This document shows, piece after piece, positions 10,456-22,763 of a stretch of DNA of 64,000 nucleotides. Numbering within the stretch: the stretch's first letter is position 1; every line of letters begins with the position of its first letter. Position numbers and translations under genes: made by a program. This DNA is from Cryptomeria japonica. Lineage: Eukaryota; Streptophyta; Pinopsida; Cupressales; Cupressaceae. Location of the stretch: positions 189,933,391 through 189,997,390 of the forward strand of contig NC_081406.1 of assembly GCF_030272615.1 (NCBI RefSeq). Reading direction: 5' to 3'. A model generated the notes under the pieces. The model was not told the origin of the DNA. It worked only from the letters and a program-made list of their open reading frames with translations, and did no database searches.

Positions 10456-11398
10456 AGAGGAGGAACAATCAGATAAGAAGGTAGAAGAGGAAAAGGATGA
10501 AGAGGAGAAAGCAAAGGAGAAGAAGAAAACTGATGATGATGATGATGATGATGATGATGACTCAATAAGCATAAAAGGTCCTATAGATGTACATAATTTG
10601 AGTGCATCTGAACTAATGGAGATTGCTACTATTATGCAATCCAGGGCTCAAAAGAAAAGGTTGAAAGAGCAGAGAAAAGAAGTAGAGACCATTCAGACTA
10701 TTGTTGACATTCTATCAAGTCTCCAACTAGAGACTGACATCGGCAATTTGTCTACCCCTATTGGCAAACTTGGATAGTTGGTTGGTGATACTACTGACCA
10801 ACTGAAATCACTTGAAGAGGCAGCTCATGCCTTAGCTGAAAAATATTATAGGAAGAAAAGGGGAGAACAATTAATGTCACAAATTGATAAAGGCAAGATT
10901 GCTTTATCTATGAATAAAGATCTATTGAGAATTGGTATTGAAACTGGAGGTAAAATTTTGGCTAGTATATCTAAATTTTCATTTTTCTATTCTGATTTGA
11001 AGAAAAAGCGAGAGATACAGAAAAGGAACTAGAGAGGATAAGTGATGCTTATATTCCAGTATAGGATTCGGCTTTAGATTTTGGCAAATCGGTTGATGCT
11101 TTGTAACATCTATTAGATGTTTATGATTTTGAACAAGTTAATCAAATCAAATCCTTGAAAGAGCTGAAGAACCAGCTGATTCCAAAACTTGAAATTCTAT
11201 AGAGGGCATACAAGGATTCTGAAGCAGTTTTGGCAACCCCGGAGATGAGCACAATGGATGCAATGGAAGAATTGGTTTCACAAATTATGACAAATGTTGA
11301 GATCATTGAAACACTACTAGAAACATGGGATAATAATCTTAAACAAATGAAGATTTTTTTCAGTGACATTTTCTTAAGAATTGCATTGTACACACCTT
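10456..11398 (+). pseudogene. Retroelement 3' ORF remnant, coiled-coil-like
   Basis: A long frame with one stop (near 10775) and an apparent frameshift at about 11030 encodes roughly 310 residues. It starts with Glu/Lys-rich sequence and a run of about ten Asp (GAT repeat, 10531-10557). Charged helical sequence follows (ASELMEIATIMQSRAQKKR; LKSLEEAAHALAEKYYRKK; SLKELKNQLIPKLEIL) that looks coiled-coil-forming. I see no enzyme motif. It sits just upstream of the purine tract, where some plant copia lineages carry an extra ORF. The function is unknown and the copy is dead. Confidence 0.55.
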
Positions 11399-11448
11399 AA
11401 AACTCGTATATTTTTTTATATATGCAGTTTTTAATACAAATTTTGATG

Positions 11449-11450
<2 letters not shown>

Positions 11451-11507
<57 letters not shown>
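11451..11507. repeat. (AT)n microsatellite
   Basis: Uninterrupted AT dinucleotides, about 28 units, within fragment C upstream of its LTR. Confidence 0.97.
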
Positions 11508-11508
<1 letters not shown>

Positions 11509-11664
11509 CTTTTCAATTTGGCATTGTTGTCAAAGGGGGAGTAGAAATATGTATGTGTGTGAAAATTTTGTATGTACTGTTAAGGGGGAGTCTGTACATT
11601 TTTGTAAGCACACTTAGTTGTCTAAAATTTTCTAACTGTTTCCATCAATGCCAAAGAGGGAGAT

Positions 11665-12787
11665 TGTTGGCTTGGTGATGATTTTTGTATTGGATGACTT
11701 TATGTGTTGTCATTGATGGCACATATATACACACACATATGTTTTGATTGTCTTAGTTAAGTCAAACTGGTACTACTCCTAAGTCTTTGTATTGCAAACC
11801 GGTATATGTTGACAACCAGTATATGCAGTTAAGATGAAGGAGTCTAACCGATATATGTAGACAACCGGTAGATGCAGTTAAGACAATCGGTTTTGGACAA
11901 TTCCATTGTCACCAGTTTTGAGATACAACAAAGAGAGGCAAGGAGGCACATGGAGACAATCAGTATGAGAGTTGGAAGCGGTCAACACTAAACCGGTTTC
12001 ATAGATTGTGTGATGAGTTATCACCAGTTGTGATGTGTTATCTCTAACCGACATTTTTGGTGATGATTTGTGATGTGTTATGGAAGATTGTCTAGATACA
12101 CTAAACCTAGGAAATTGCATTGAGGTTCTTGAGCCGACATGAAATCTAATGTCTATAAAAAGACATTGTGATGAGTTATTTTAATATGCAAGATACAAGT
12201 GTTATTATGAGTTAGAGTTGATGCAATTTATAGAAGGAGTTGAAGAGTATGTCGGCGATGCAGTATTGAGTGAGCAGAAAAGGATCTATACAAGCAAGAT
12301 GTGCTATTCCTAGATCATACCACTTGTTGTTTTCTAATCACTACAATAGTTAAATCCCCTAACCGGGTAAGCTCTAACAAGCTTCATTGTAGAAATCCTC
12401 TAACAAGGCGATTCATTAACTTGGATCTAAATCCTTCACTGAGGTTACCTTTAACCAGGTATAGATCCTAACAGGGCTTTGCGATATTTAACATGATTCG
12501 CTCCTAACAGAGCACTTTGTAGACCTTAACCAACCAGTTACCTATTTTTGCAGATAGTTAACTTGTGAGTCACATCTCACCATAGTTTTTCCCAGTTGGG
12601 TTTTCCATGTATAAACACTTGTGTTATGGTGAATGTTTTACTTCTTGTGAATGCTTTTATAACACTTTGGATTGCTTGCAAAGTCTTAAGTAATCTGGTT
12701 AATTGTTTTTACCGGTTTGAGTTTAAAGTGTTATTGTTTTTGCTATCACTGATTCACCCCCCCTCTCAGTGATTTATAAGTCTACCA
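11665..12787 (+). repeat. 3' LTR of fragment C
   Basis: Starts TGTTGGCTTGG just after a purine tract and ends near GTCTACCA (1,123 bp). Near its end it holds the GATTCACCCCCC motif found, in reverse complement, near one end of the LTRs of elements D and F. Internal words such as CCAGTTGGGTTTTCCATG also match those families. Short repeats of an ACCGGTATATG-like word occur at about 11800-11875. Only one LTR is present. Confidence 0.7.
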
Positions 12788-12788
12788 T

Positions 12789-13580
12789 AATGCACTTAAT
12801 TTCTTTAAATACAAGTACATGGTAATTCACCACATAGAAATATACAAATTAGCTTATGGTGAGAATAAAGTAGACAAAAGTTAGCTAAATTTGAAATTGA
12901 TTTTTTAATTGTCAGGGGTCAAAACTACGAATGTGAAATTAATTCCACAAGCAAGTGGTAGAAACAAGTTGAGGGATAATTATTAAAAAATGGTGGGTGC
13001 CATAAATGCTAGTTGTATTAGAATGTGTACAAAACAGGTGAAATAAAGTTAAAAAAATGAACGCGTGTAAAAGAGAATGGTAAATAATCACAAAAATAAA
13101 TCTAACTTCACATAAAATTATACTATATTTTTATTCAAATAAAAGTTTATTAACATAGAAAAAAGAAAAATAGAATGAAGTAGTACAAGAAGTAATGGGA
13201 TTTGTTAAATATCATATACAACGCCAAGGACATAATGCACAATAAGATATTGACCATTAACAATATTATAACATAATCAATAAAACACCAAACGTCTATT
13301 ATAATCTCTTATCAAAATTATATTAAAATTTACACCATCAACTAGATTCACACACAAATAAGAAAAAGAAATTAGAAATACATTCTCTTAAAATAAAGAA
13401 AAAACAAAATAAATTAACATAAATTTAAATATTTTACCATCATACAATAATACATATTATATTTATATACATAGGATTCTCATGGACCATTTATATTGTC
13501 TTGGGGTGAAGTGACCACCACCCCAAAAAATGATAGAAGAGGACAAGACTTCATATTCTCTTTAGGTGATAAGTGACTTT
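12789..13580 (+). repeat. Long direct repeat R, right copy (about 792 bp)
   Basis: Second copy of the 9627-10442 repeat. It begins one base after the LTR end CA of fragment C. After AAGTGACTTT it departs from the left copy. Confidence 0.8.
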
Positions 13581-16500
13581 CCTCTGGAGCCCCACAGTGC
13601 ACTATCATCACTATGGACAGTTGTATATTAACTTCAAATATTCACATTGGAATGGAAGAAACAAAATATATTTGTGGGTAAATCAAGATTTTTTTATAAT
13701 ATGCATTTCCATAGTTACTTTTTGTTCTTTATATATTGTGGCACTACATGATAAAATTAAAGTGTTGGATTCTTATTATTATATGATTTTAAATAATACT
13801 TTTGACTTATAAAAGTGAAATATTAAATTATTAAAAAACTTAAATATCCTTACCTCAACCACATATTTTACTTGGTAATTTTTTAATCCTATTATATACT
13901 TTAATAAAACTATAAGTTGTGTTTTTTTCACTCACCATTCTCTTTATTTGATTATTTTGCATGTTATATATGCAAAGTTGTTAATGTCCAACAAATTTTG
14001 TTTGTTGCCATACATGTTGATAACATTTATTAAAATGGCACTTAAAATATATATAGTATATATATATATATATTTTGCAACACATTTTTAATAATATAAA
14101 TGGTTTTAGTTCCATTTGTTCATTTTAAAATAGTTTTGTATAGATTTTTGAGGTATTTTGATGTGAAAGAGTTGTCTTTAATGATAATTGCCATGTGAAG
14201 TGACTTTTGGGGATTTTGTGAAGTGATAGATATAGAATGTTATTATTTGGCTTATGATTGTGATTTCAATTGTCATGTTATTTTATTGTTTTTAATGTAT
14301 ATGAATTTATTTAAATGTATGTGTATTATATGCAGTACTTATTTTATGAGGTTATAAGAATTTATCATTATAATATGATTTATTAAGTAATTTTATTAAT
14401 ATAATTATTTATTTATATTATTACATTAGAGATATGTTTGGTGTGTACTTTTTTTATATTGTTTTAGTAATTATTTTTTTATGCGTTTGAGTTTAATAGA
14501 AGTATGTTAATAAGAGTTAATTTGTATAGAGTAATATGAGTGAATGAGTTTTCATCATTTTAATCTATTCATGAAATGATTAAGGTAAATCTATGTGGCA
14601 ACAAGAATAATCATATATTTTAGTCAAATATGATCATGGAAACCCTTTTTATCAGCGATAAATATTTTACATCATGTTTAAACTTTTGATTATGATACAT
14701 ATTAATGTATTAAGTATTTACAAATGTTTTGAATTAATTTTACTAATGAGTGTTTGAAAATATAAAAAATATATTTTCTCTAAAACACTTTTTTGGATTC
14801 ATTAAAATGTAATTTAAGGCATTTTAGTGTTAATTTAAGTTTGCAATGGATATTTATGAAAAAATGCAGATTTTATATCCTCTACAGAGCCTAAGTGCAT
14901 GCGAGATAAGTCATGTGGATTTCATTTCATTTTATTTTCATTTCAACTTAATTGGAGAGAAGATGTTTTAGAGTAGGAAATAAATTTTAAATATTCTAAT
15001 TTTGAAAATTAAAGTTGCAAAGTAAATTATGGATGTTAGTTTCTTTTTAGGAAAAAGACACATGCAATTATAGTATTGATTAAAGTTTTACAAACTTGGG
15101 TAAAGTTTGTCTAAATATGACGTAGTATGTAGAAGAGGGGTTGCCTCTTTACAAAATTATTATTACATTTTGGAATTAGGAATTTTGAGAGCTTGAGAAG
15201 AGGAATGCGAAAGAGAAGAGTTTTTTGATATTTTAAATAAATGAAAGTTTGGAAGAGTCCTTGATCTTTTGGGAATAGCTTGACAAGAGTATGAAGGTCA
15301 CTTCATTGAGATTTGTGAAGATCACTTTACTACAATTTATTAAGATCTTGAGATTGGTCAGAGGTTGGGTCCATTTTATTTACACCCTTTATTCTTTTTT
15401 AAATCTTCTCCCCCCAAATGCGCTTCTATAAATTGATTCTATTTTATTTCATGTTTTATTTAGTTTGAGATAAGAATGATGGCATCCATTAATGTTGTCA
15501 TGGGTAATGTCAATAGGTTTTCTTCTTATTGTTGTTGTCACAAAATAGAATATTTCATATGTATAAAAAATATCATGTATATTTTCTTTTTGTGTTTATT
15601 GTTTCTAAGTATGGATATATCTCCTTGAAGTTGTAATATTGTTTAACCTTGTTAAGGAAGTCTTGTAGTGTGATCTAAATTTACATTGGTATTAATAACT
15701 ACTTTTCCATAAGATTGAGACGTTATCATAATGATTTGGGTTACCATATGTGTGAAAGAATAGAGTGAATATTTCATTTTATTTGATGGATTTCATATTT
15801 TTAATATAAAATGGTAATTGAACATGTTATCCTAACTAGGGAGTTTCTTTGTGCTAAACACTCTATGTTGACCACTAATGGCTATCATATCTTGTAGCTA
15901 ACTGTGTTAAATACAAGGTATATGGTGCAATAGAAGTATTAATGAAATCTAGTATTTAAATGTGATGAATATATGCGATTAAGTAAATACATTAAAATTA
16001 AAAATGGAGACACATATAAAATGAACAACACATAAGAATACCATATCCATGTGGAGAAATAATTATGAAAAAAATTCTTCCACCAAAGAGACCTAATCTT
16101 GTATTAATCTAAAAAATGTGAGTACACCAAGATAATCAATAACTAAATTACATAAAAGTACTTAGAAACAAATGTAAACCCTATATTCCATGTCTCTATT
16201 ACATAGAAAAATTAAAAAAATAGAAAAGATGAATGGTTTTTGTAATGGTAAAAAATTAGGGTTTTATAAGTTAAGCCTTGTAAACTAAGAAATAACCTAA
16301 CTTTCCAGCCAAAACATTAAAGGAAGGGAGAACTCAATTGATCCAATGCAGAAAGATTGAATGTAGATTAAGTTCTTTTTCCTTTGTTTAATTAAAATTG
16401 ATTTGAATGTATTTTAATGCTAGATCTAGGTTAATGATGAAAAATTGACACGAAACAACAAAAACAACAAGCTACAACAATGAAATGCAGACACAAAGCT

Positions 16501-17004
16501 AAGTATGAGTAGAAGAAACATAGGAGAACTTGTGTCAACAAGTTTGGCCTGAAAGTGTAGGGTCATGTGGTAATTTGCATCATAGTCCCTAATGTCAAAT
16601 GCAAACATATTGGAATCTTTTGAAACTAGGATGCCACATAGAATATGTTCCCATAAGCTCATTAGAAATCCTTGAGACCATGGTGGATTTTTTTCCCTAG
16701 TCCTCTGATTTTTGCCTCTACAAAAGTCAAATCTAACGTCCTCATCTCCTTTGCTGCAATCTTTGTTCATGGCTCCTAGATCTTTGGCCTGCACACAAAC
16801 ATAAGGAAAATGTTATTGTTGATGGGGATCATTCTTAGGTCAAACCTCAAGTTTGGAATTAACCCTTTAATTGAATTGAAATGTAATGGATCTACTTAAG
16901 TAAAATATTATCTTTTGAGGATAAGGCTAGATCTGAATTTGGAATGCTTGATATAGGTTAATGAATCTTGCATTGAATTATTTATGCTAAGGTTGATAAT
17001 GTCA
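13581..17004. other. Intergenic DNA, no gene recognised
   Basis: AT-rich sequence with an (AT)n stretch near 14045-14075. A minus-strand ORF at 16426-16794 (122 residues) has no motif I know and no supporting structure, so I do not call it a gene. Some of this may be old LTR-type sequence. Confidence 0.4.
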
Positions 17005-18206
17005 TGTTAGACAATTCAAATAACAAGAAGACAACTGAGAGGGGAGGGGTAGGTGAATAAATTGTCACTAGATTACCAAAACCTTAAGAAATTAAAACTT
17101 TAATACCATAACCCAAAAGATCAATACTGGAATGCATAAACCAAATACTGAAATAGCTGATATACCAATTAAGCATAAACAACAATCAAAGAATAAATAC
17201 AATCCACATGACACCAAGATTTGTATGTGGAAAACTTGGTAAAGGGAAAAACCATGGTGGGAAGCCTACCCATGGTCAGATAATACTTCTACAGTAAGTA
17301 TGTGATTATAATTGAGGGGCCTGCACTTGCAGGAAGGCCAATAGCCTAGAGTACACTACTCATCACAAAAGGAGTCTCACTAACTACATAAAAATCCAAA
17401 CTACAATCTAGAGGAAAGAATGAACTACAAAGATAGCATCTCTTATGCCTAAATACAGTTCCAATTAAGCTCAATACCGAAGGACTAAATCCTCTTATAT
17501 AAACCCAACTCAATCACCAATGATTGACCAAATTTTCTGCCTAAATGATTATTACATTATTCTCTCCTATACATCCTCATATATGATCGACAATGAGATC
17601 TTACATCATATATATACAAACCCTAGACCACAAACAATAAGGTCAGCCACCAGACAATAAATCAATTACATAATTACAAAACATGCTGGCCAGAGACCAA
17701 ACAAATAATATCCAACCCATAAGACATCCCAGAAACAAATCGAGAAGTCTAATCCACATGTTACATTAAGTCGGTCCATAACCTAGATAATACTGAGACC
17801 CAATATAGGTCCACACATGCTAAAGCAATGATCCCAATCAACCAAGTCCTGAACATGATCACCATCAACATCCTGAATCTCCACTAGAAGTCACACCAAC
17901 ACTACTTATGCATATTATCAAAGATCTTGAACAAAGCTCTACCGGAACAACAAACCAAGCTTGCCAGCATACAGGATAGCATGCGATCACCAGATCAAAA
18001 CCAATTGACTGAACATGAATCTGAGTAGCATGAATAAGCCAATTCCATAATCCAAACATATCAGACTATCATGATCTAATCCAACCAGAAACCAAGCAAC
18101 TTACCGGGACCATAAGGATACCAGTAAAGCAACCAAAACAACAAGTGTTGATATCAATGACAAAACATCAATGCAACACATAATCAATTCCTCCAAATGG
18201 CTAACA
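17005..18206 (-). repeat. 3' LTR of element D
   Basis: On plus it runs from TGTTAGACAATT to GGCTAACA. It matches 22764-23972 along its length. The GC-rich run after GACAACTGAGAGGGG corresponds to the G-rich motif near the LTR ends of elements C and F. Confidence 0.9.
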
Positions 18207-18570
18207 ATCTCTAGCTTTGGCATTGATGGCAACTCTAGATGTGAAAAACATCCAAGTGCCAAGAAATGCCAAACAAGTCTCCCCCAATGGAAGATAACCA
18301 ACAATATCCCACACAAAGTTATAGAAATGAAGTTCTAAAACATACTCCCCTTGATGTATATATCTGTAAAGCTCTATTTTTCACATATATCTCCCCCCCT
18401 TTGACATCAATGCCTGAAATCTGACAAAAATATCAAAGCAAAACAAAAACCACTGAATCATAAGGCTAACTACTCCCCCCGAGTAGTAGCATCCCCACAT
18501 CAATGTTATTCATTCCAGATTGAATAATATCTTTGATAATGCATATTAGACTGATGCCAAATAGCATCAA
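18207..18570 (-). promoter_or_regulatory. 3' untranslated region and purine tract of element D
   Basis: On the minus strand, CCAAAGCTAGAGAT abuts the LTR start TGTTAGCC and is the likely purine tract. A second conserved word, read as GGCATTGATGTCAAAGG on the minus strand (near 18395-18412), also occurs upstream of the LTR in fragment C. No gene is present between RNase H and the LTR. Confidence 0.65.
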
Positions 18571-19380
18571 TCAGTTTTGTGTCGGAGGGGAAGAAGCCCC
18601 TAATCTGTCTCTCAGGTACTCAAATGATTCTTTAGGCAAAGGTTTAGTGAAAATATTTGAAATATGCTCTTTAGTGTTCACATAAATCAGTCTAGCCTCA
18701 TTTTCTTCCACCTTCTCCTTCAAAAAGTTATACTTAATATATATGTGGTTTGTCTTAGATTGAAATACCAGATTCTTTGATATGTCTATAGCAGCAGAGT
18801 TATCACAGTGAATAACTACCAGTCCAATGAAATGCACTTTAATGTCCTTCAAAATTTGCTTCATCCATAGAACTTGTGTATAGTTAGTAGCAACAACAAC
18901 ATACTCAGCTTCAACAGTAGATAAAGAAGTACATGATTGTTTCTTGCTGATCCATGAAACCAACTTCTTCCCAAGAAAGAAAGCTCTATCAGAAGTACTT
19001 TTCCGGTCATCAACATCACCTACCCAATCCACATTTGTATATTCATATAGAGTAAAGTCATCATCCTTAGGGTACCACAAACCATATTCAGATGTACCTT
19101 GCAAGTATCTAAAAATTATTTTTACCGCACTCTCATGATTTTCTCTAGGATCACTTTGATATCTTGATACAATATAAACAACATTCATTATATCAGGCCT
19201 AGTCTGAGTCAAATATAGCAGACCTCCAATCATAGACTTGTATCTTATAGGATTTATAGGTGCATATTCATCTTTCCTTGTTAATTTCTCACTTGTAACC
19301 ATAGGAGTACTTATGGGTTTAGAGTCTACCATACCAAATTTCTTCAACAATTCCTTAGCATATTAGTTTGACAGATGAAA
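18571..19380 (-). pseudogene. Element D RNase H domain
   Basis: The 259-residue frame begins at MLKKFGMVDSKPISTPM, the RT/RNase H connection. It contains GGLLYLTQTRPDIMNVV, YLQGTSEYGLWY, NVDWVGDVDDRKSTSD, SWISKKQSCTSLSTVEAEY, IHCDNSAAIDISKN and a DIFTK-like IFTKPLPKE ending, all typical of copia RNase H. Acidic active-site positions (VDW, AEAEY-like, CDN) appear conserved. It is separated from RT by a frame change, so no continuous polyprotein exists. Confidence 0.9.
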
Positions 19381-20204
19381 ATACCTTTATCAGTGTGAGT
19401 AATCTTTTAACCTAAGAAAACTTTCATTTCCCCGATCATACACATTTCAAATTCTTTCTTCATATTTGTAAAAAATTCCATGAAAAACTTATCTTCACCT
19501 CCAAAAATAATGTCATCAACAAAAATTTCAATAATCAGTATATCATCATGAGTGACTTTATAATATAGATTATTGTTAGCATTACCTTTAGTGAAACCAA
19601 GATTCAAAAGATATTTATCTAACCTTGCATACCAAGCTCTAGGTGCCTGTTTCAATCCATATAAAGCTTTCTTTAACCTACAAACCATGCTCGTATCATC
19701 TGAAAGTGAAAAAACATCAGGTTGCACAATATAAACTTCATCATTAAGATCCCCATTAAAAAAGACACACTTAACACCCATCTGATAAACCTTGCAGTTC
19801 TTATGTGCAACATAGGCAAGAAATAATCTTACAACTTCAATCCTAGCTACAGGTGCAAAATTTTCACCATAATCAATTCCTTCCTTCTGAGAATATCCTT
19901 TACAAACCAATCTAGCTTTATTCCTTACAACTTGTCCATCTTCATTTAATTCATTCCTAAATACCCATTTAGTTCCAATAACATTCTTATTTTTAGGTCG
20001 GGGAATTAAAGTCCATGTGTTATTCTTCTCTATCTGATCTAATTCTTCTTCCATAGCTTTCATCCAACATTCATCTTTACATGCTTCAATTACTGATACC
20101 AGTTCAACTTGAGAAATTAAACATACCTCATTAGCTGTCAATCTCCTTTTTTTCATCACTCCATTGTTCTTATCCCCAATGATTTGATCTTCTGAATTAT
20201 TCAT
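19381..20204 (-). pseudogene. Element D reverse transcriptase
   Basis: The frame shows [54 protein letters not shown], a DVK-type position changed to [31 protein letters not shown], and the catalytic motif [10 protein letters not shown] where YVDD is usual. It ends in [11 protein letters not shown] stop and frame change separate it from RNase H. The change of the first catalytic Asp region (QMGVKCVF where copia has QMDVKxAF) would impair polymerase. Confidence 0.9.
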
Positions 20205-20342
20205 CCTTACATACCTAGGATTCTTCTAATACTCTGTTCCTCTTTTCGGTTCTTCAGTTACTATTGAATTTTCTGATATTGCTGGAATAACTGGTTCAAC
20301 ATTATGTTCCGGTAAAGGTGTTATCGGTTCAGTTATGATCAT

Positions 20343-21123
20343 TTATATAGACGGTTCTTGCTCATAAACTCTTATTTGACTTCTATTCAGCTCATCCACC
20401 TTGACATTAGCGCTCTCCACAATTCTCTCCAATCTCTTTTTATAACATCTATATGCCTTTCTTTCATTAGAACAACCAAGAAATATTCCTTCATCACATC
20501 TAGGGTCAAACTTGCCAATGATATCATCTCTCCTTATATAACATTTACTACCAAATATTTTGAAATACTTAATTGTAGGTGTATTGCCAAACCATAAGTC
20601 ATAAGGTGTCTTATCAGTTTCTCCTTTGATATGTACTCTGATGAATGTATAAACTGTTGTGCTCACTACTTCTCTCGAGTAGATATGAGGTAGATTAGCT
20701 TTCATCATCATTGTTCTAGCAGCATCCAAGATAGTTTTGTTCTTCCTTTCCACAACTCCATTCTACTGAGGTGTCTGGGGAGCAAAAAGTTGTCTCCTTA
20801 TGTCAAGCTTCTCACAAAAGTTATTAAACTCACCAGATGTGAATTCTCCACCATGATCTGACCTTAAACATTTAATCTTCAATCTTTGTCTTTGTCTCAA
20901 ATTTAGTCTTAAATATTTTAAACTTTTCAAAATCCTTAGATTTCTCCCTTAAAAAAGTAACCCACATCATTCTAGAATAATCATCAATGATTAGCATAAA
21001 ATATCTATCACCTTGAAAACATTTAACTCTAGCAGGGCCATACAAATCAGTATAAATAAGATCAAGAACATCATTAGATTTGTCTTGTATACTCTTAAAA
21101 GATGTTCTAACATGTTTTCCCAT
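20343..21123 (-). pseudogene. Element D integrase
   Basis: The zinc-binding/core start reads LDLIYTDLYGPARV then MLIIDDYSRMMWV (21070-20960), and the C-terminal part reads MERKNKTILDAARTMM, FKIFGSKCYIRRDD, DEGIFLGCSNERKAYRCY (20753-20400). The middle of the core, around 20755-20871, is off-frame with a stop (TAG near 20766). The D...D...E catalytic set can be followed only across the break. Confidence 0.85.
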
Positions 21124-21129
21124 TTGAAA

Positions 21130-21780
21130 TTATTTACATACCAAATTATAGGGCTTCACAATCTTAGGTATATCTCTAACTGCCTTAGTTGAATTGATCT
21201 TAACCATACAATGAAAATTCACATGACATAGCCTTTTGTGCCATAGCCAACTCTCATCAATTGGTGCAATCAAACATGTCTTCTCACTGAAATTCAAAAT
21301 GAAATATATTACCTTTTGTTTGAGTACCGACTGCAATCTCCAAACAAGATCTATTAATGATTTTGCATTTTCCATCCTTGAATTGTAATTGAAATCCCTT
21401 ATCCATCAATTGTCCTACACTCAAAATATTATGCCTTAAACCTTCAACATAAAAAATTATTATCAGTATTGTTCTTACCATCCAATGATATAGTTCCTTT
21501 TCCCTTGATCATACATGCTTTGTCATCTCCAAATCTAACTGGACTACCATTAAATTCTTACAAAGATAGAAACTTCCTTTTATCTCCAGTCATATGTTGT
21601 GAAAATCCACTGTCAATTACCCATTCATCCTTATCTTCAATTTTAGCAGTAAGTGCCTTCTCTCGAAGTGCCGAAACATCTTCCTTGAGAGCTAGGAACA
21701 CCCATTCCTTTCTATTGTCGGAACCACTAGTAGAGTCTTGTGCCGGTTCATCATGAGAATCAATCATACCTTCCTCATCT
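21130..21780 (-). pseudogene. Element D protease and pre-integrase
   Basis: The frame ending at 21558 contains DEWVIDSGFSQHMTGDK, the copia protease active site with Phe in DSGFS where Cys, Ala or another small residue is usual. The pre-integrase region follows in two other frames (LRHNILSVGQLMDKGFQLQF; ESWLWHKRLCHVNF at about 21260-21215). HKRLCHVNF is the copia pre-integrase HxRLGH-type motif with Cys for Gly. Frameshifts separate the parts. Confidence 0.85.
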
Positions 21781-21799
21781 ACTATGTAACACGATTTAT

Positions 21800-22706
21800 C
21801 TTTGTTTTCCTGTACTTATACTTGTTCTGATATCCAGGGTTAGGCTTAAAACATCTTCTAGCTCTCTCTTCAAATCTTGAATTCCTTTCAAGACATCTAG
21901 AAGCAAAATGACATATCTTATTACATGCAAAACATTTAAAAGGTTCTTTTCCTTCATACTTACTTCCTACTGTTCGTTTAGGTACTCTTCTAGCAAATAG
22001 GGCTTCAAGTTGCTCAAATTATTCATCTTCTCTCTTCATATCATCCAATTCCCTTACACACAAATCTTCCAATCTTTCTTGTCAGTTGATGATGTAGATG
22101 CATGAAAAGCAGGTTCAAACTTCACAGCTCTAGAAAGTCCAAATTCTTCAAGCTCAAAAGCAGATAGTTTCCCAACCAAGGCATCTCTATTGACAAAATT
22201 ATTAGCCATTGTTCTCAATTCATTAATTGTAGTAGCCTTCATCTTATAAGGTGGTGGTAAAGCTCTCAGAACTTTAGAAACTATTTCATCTTCACTCAGA
22301 GTTCCACCACAATATTTAATTCCCATAACTCTAACAAAATGCAGTAATCCTTTCATCTTCTTCCATCTTCAATTTTTCATATCTCACCTGGTAACCATCA
22401 AGTTTAGCAATACTAACAGTAGGATCACCTTCATTATTTTCTGATCATAAAGTGCACACAAGAGGGCTTCTCTTTCTTTACAATCATTCTCAAGCTCCTT
22501 ATCCAAGTTTTCCAGAGGAGGATTGCCAGATGCCAGATTATAAGGTGTAACGCCATTCTTTGTGATTTCCCAAATTTCCTTACCAAGACATCTTAGATGA
22601 GTCCCCATCCGAATCTTACTCTGCAATTTGTTCCATCAAGACTAGGAATATCTCTTCAAAAGACAGCAGCAGATGAACTAGATGAACTTGAATTGATAGT
22701 TGCCAT
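21800..22706 (-). pseudogene. Element D gag
   Basis: Starts at ATG 22706 (MATINSSSS...), with a stop about 16 codons in. It continues with MGTHLRCLGKEIWEI, a UBN2-type gag block (EALLCALYDQ; IVSKVLRALPPPYKMKA) and ends with a zinc knuckle CFACNKICHFASRC (21935-21895), whose metal ligands Cys-Cys-His-Cys are intact. Gag forms the particle and binds element RNA. Frame breaks occur near 22370 and after 22054. Confidence 0.85.
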
Positions 22707-22749
22707 AGGATCTTCCTCAAGTGGTTAAGCTTCTACAGAGAGGACCAGA

Positions 22750-22763
22750 GCTCTAATGCTAAT
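22750..22763 (-). promoter_or_regulatory. Degenerate Met-tRNA primer site of element D
   Basis: Minus-strand TTAGCATTAGAGC next to the LTR end is a mutated TGGTATCAGAGC; compare the intact site at 46891-46906. Confidence 0.6.

Larger units (their letters stand above)
10443..12787 (+). mobile_element. 5'-truncated LTR retroelement fragment C
   Basis: A decayed ORF (10456-11398), an untranslated stretch with AAAGGGGGAG motifs, a purine tract (AAAGAGGGAGA, 11653-11663) and a complete-looking LTR (11665-12787) ending at CA. The 5' LTR, gag and pol are missing. The AAAGGGGGAG words before the purine tract resemble the layout at the 3' end of elements D and F, which suggests a related copia lineage. 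The fragment is bounded exactly by repeat R. Confidence 0.7.

Noticed and set aside
9627-13580. Reading the 0.8 kb repeats as an ordinary LTR pair
   Set aside because: The ends are not TG...CA, no primer site follows the left copy, and the interior holds a different LTR with its own purine tract.
16426-16794. 122-residue minus-strand ORF as a gene
   Set aside because: No recognised motif, low-complexity hydrophobic C-terminus, AT-rich repeat-like surroundings.
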